Assembly (NCBI GenBank): GCA_946482375.1
Contig: CAMLRH010000198.1
Coordinates: forward strand, 1-5,304
Direction of reading: 5' to 3'
Source of the DNA: an uncultured Caulobacteraceae bacterium
GTDB lineage: Bacteria; Pseudomonadota; Alphaproteobacteria; Caulobacterales; Caulobacteraceae
Length of the DNA: 5,304 nt
Of the stretch, positions 3,715 through 5,304 are shown piece after piece; within the stretch, counting starts at the first letter, position 1, and each line of letters starts with the position of its first letter. The notes beneath the pieces were generated by a model. The model was given only the letters and a program-made list of their open reading frames with translations, was not told the DNA's origin and did no database searches. Both the position numbers and the translations under genes were made by a program.

Positions 3715-5304
3715 TCAGCCTCCGCACATGCGTGGATCGGCGGCGTCCTCGATCTCCAGTTCGACGCTTTGGCGACCCTGCCAGTCGTCGGGTTTCAGCT
3801 TGCCGGCGACGTGCAGCGTGGCGTCGGCGGCGAGGATGCGGCGGCCCAGATCGGTCTCGCCCGCGCGCCAGGCGACGGCCTTCAGTTTGGCCCCGGCTTC
3901 ATCGACCAGCGTGCAGCGGACGTGGCCGCCGCGCAGGGCCATCGGCCGCTCGATCCTCACACCCGCGACGGCGAACATCGGCTCCGGATTGCCGGGGCCG
4001 AACGGCGCTAGACGCTGGAACTCCTCGTAGAGCGGCCGCCCTGCCCCGCCTGGCGCCACGAGGGCGTCGATCTCGACGGCGTCGAGGGCTGCGGCATCGG
4101 CCATTTCACCGGCCAGCGCCTCGCTCAGGAAGGCGCGGAATTCCGGGATGGCCGAGGGGCGCACCGTCAGCCCAGCCGCCATGGCGTGACCGCCGCCGGC
4201 CAGCAGCAGGCCCGTATCGAAGGCGGCCTGCACGGCCCGGCCCAGGTTTACGCCCGGCTGCGACCGGCCCGAGCCCTTGCCGACATCGGCGGCGCGATCG
4301 ACGCCCACGACGACGACTGGCTTGCGATAGCGCTCGCGCAGGCGTCCGGCGACGATGCCGATGACGCCGGGATGCCAGCCGTCGCCCGAGACGACGACCA
4401 CGGGCGCGTCGGGATCGAAGTTGCTCTCGCGCTCGATGGCGGAGATGGCTTCGTCCATCACCTGCTTCTCCACGTCCTTGCGCGAGGCGTTGAGCGCGTC
4501 CAGCTCCTCGGCCAGCGCCCTCGCCTCCTCCGGATCGTCGGTGGAGAGCAGCCGCGCGCCGAGGTCTGAGCGGCCGATGCGGCCACCGGCGTTGATCCGG
4601 GGGCCCAGGATGAAGCCCGCATGGAAGGTGGTGGCGGGACCCTTGGCGTTGGCCACGTCCAACAGCGCCTTGAGGCCGGGGTTCTTCCACCCCGACATCA
4701 CCCTCAGTCCCTGTGACGCCAGCGCCCGGTTGAAGCCGGTCAGCCGCGTCACGTCGCAGATGGCGCCAAGCGCCGCCAGGTCGAGCCACTGGCGCAGGTC
4801 GGGCTCGGCCCGGCCCTCGAACAGCCCACGCTTGCGCGCCTCGCGGTTCAGCGCCGCCAGCAGGACGAAGGTCACCCCCGCCGCCGCCAGCACGCCCTGC
4901 CCCGACACGCAGCCGGGCCGGTTCGGGTTGACCACGGCCGCCGCCGCGGGCGGCTCCTCGCGCATCAGGTGATGGTCGATGACGACGACCTCGAGCCCGA
5001 TCTCGGCGGCATGCGCGATGGCGTCATAAGCGGCCGCGCCGCAATCGACGGTGACGACCAGCTCCGCGCCGCTGTCGCGGATGCGCTTGAAGGCCGCCGG
5101 GCTCGGCCCATAGCCCTCGGTCATGCGGTCCGGAACGTAGATAGGCAGCTCCTGCCCCATGGTCCGGAACCAGCGCACCAGCTGCGCGGCGCTGGAGGCG
5201 CCGTCGACGTCGTAGTCGGCGAACACCACCATTGGCCGGCGCTTCTCCAGCGCATCGACCAGGATCTCGGCCGCCCGGTCCATGTCCATGAAGCACGACG
5301 GGTC
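3715..5304 (-). CDS. recJ: Single-stranded-DNA-specific exonuclease RecJ, 5' end missing
   Basis: The reading frame stays open to the right edge (DPSCF precedes the Met at 5289), so the true start and probably several dozen residues lie outside. Numbering from that Met, the DHH phosphoesterase core shows DYDVDG (25-30), VTVDCG (80-84), DHH (105-107) and NPNRP (about 122), which supply metal ligands. RINAGGRIG follows at 231-239. The DHHA1 domain carries GGGHAMAAGL (365-374), and an OB-like domain covers about 445-520. RecJ degrades single-stranded DNA 5' to 3' in RecFOR recombination, mismatch repair and base excision repair in the cytoplasm. All core motifs are intact; DYDVDG in place of the commoner DYDADG is a mild variation. 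It is probably transcribed from an upstream promoter outside the window, and tRNA-Glu follows 66 bp downstream. I see no T-tract terminator in that gap, only a weak AGGG/CCCT pairing. Confidence 0.96.
   Translation of the reverse strand, partial: DPSCFMDMDRAAEILVDALEKRRPMVVFADYDVDGASSAAQLVRWFRTMGQELPIYVPDRMTEGYGPSPAAFKRIRDSGAELVVTVDCGAAAYDAIAHAAEIGLEVVVIDHHLMREEPPAAAAVVNPNRPGCVSGQGVLAAAGVTFVLLAALNREARKRGLFEGRAEPDLRQWLDLAALGAICDVTRLTGFNRALASQGLRVMSGWKNPGLKALLDVANAKGPATTFHAGFILGPRINAGGRIGRSDLGARLLSTDDPEEARALAEELDALNASRKDVEKQVMDEAISAIERESNFDPDAPVVVVSGDGWHPGVIGIVAGRLRERYRKPVVVVGVDRAADVGKGSGRSQPGVNLGRAVQAAFDTGLLLAGGGHAMAAGLTVRPSAIPEFRAFLSEALAGEMADAAALDAVEIDALVAPGGAGRPLYEEFQRLAPFGPGNPEPMFAVAGVRIERPMALRGGHVRCTLVDEAGAKLKAVAWRAGETDLGRRILAADATLHVAGKLKPDDWQGRQSVELEIEDAADPRMCGG

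Noticed and set aside
3732..4364. Plus-strand open frame of 210 codons, and another at 4355-4972
   Set aside because: They are antisense to recJ, whose motifs are intact; the Arg/Pro/Ser-rich translations are artefacts of high G+C.

Overview
The window reads as core chromosome of a high-G+C alphaproteobacterium, most likely in or near the Caulobacterales. Four things point this way: strong G/C preference at third codon positions; an NDUFS4-like complex I subunit gene, typical of Alphaproteobacteria and mitochondria; a protein with two cold shock domains like the Caulobacter CspC/CspD type; and a promoter-like element with GCTATATC, which fits the Caulobacter housekeeping -10 pattern GCTANAWC. 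The genus is inference only.

Left part (1-1342, plus strand): the last 42 codons of a cystathionine beta-lyase-like PLP enzyme; a small VOC/glyoxalase-fold protein 10 bp downstream; then a sulfotransferase-like gene. The sulfotransferase start region lies in a perfect 12-bp inverted repeat that covers its likely ribosome binding site, and its coding sequence carries a perfect 22-bp palindrome.

Middle part (1344-3401, minus strand, read right to left): a tandem cold-shock-domain protein, a DUF192 lipoprotein, a PaaI-type hotdog thioesterase, tRNA-Pro(UGG), the NDUFS4-like complex I subunit, and tRNA-Arg(UCU). Spacing is very tight (8-bp overlap, 27-bp, 36-bp, 21-bp and 7-bp gaps) and I see no internal promoter or T-tract terminator. 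The whole block may be one mixed mRNA/tRNA transcript. If so, the complex I message would be cut out between two tRNAs. tRNA-Arg ends one base from the stop codon of the oppositely oriented sulfotransferase.

Right part (3402-5304, minus strand): a 172-bp intergenic region with a candidate csp promoter, an 18-bp dyad and two hairpins; tRNA-Glu(UUC) with its own promoter; and recJ, whose 5' end runs off the window.

No mobile element, CRISPR array, defence system or clearly new protein system is visible, and no gene-free stretch exceeds 300 bases. The points worth a second look are regulatory: the hairpin over the sulfotransferase start, the in-gene palindrome, the tRNA-mRNA-tRNA arrangement and the dyad upstream of csp.
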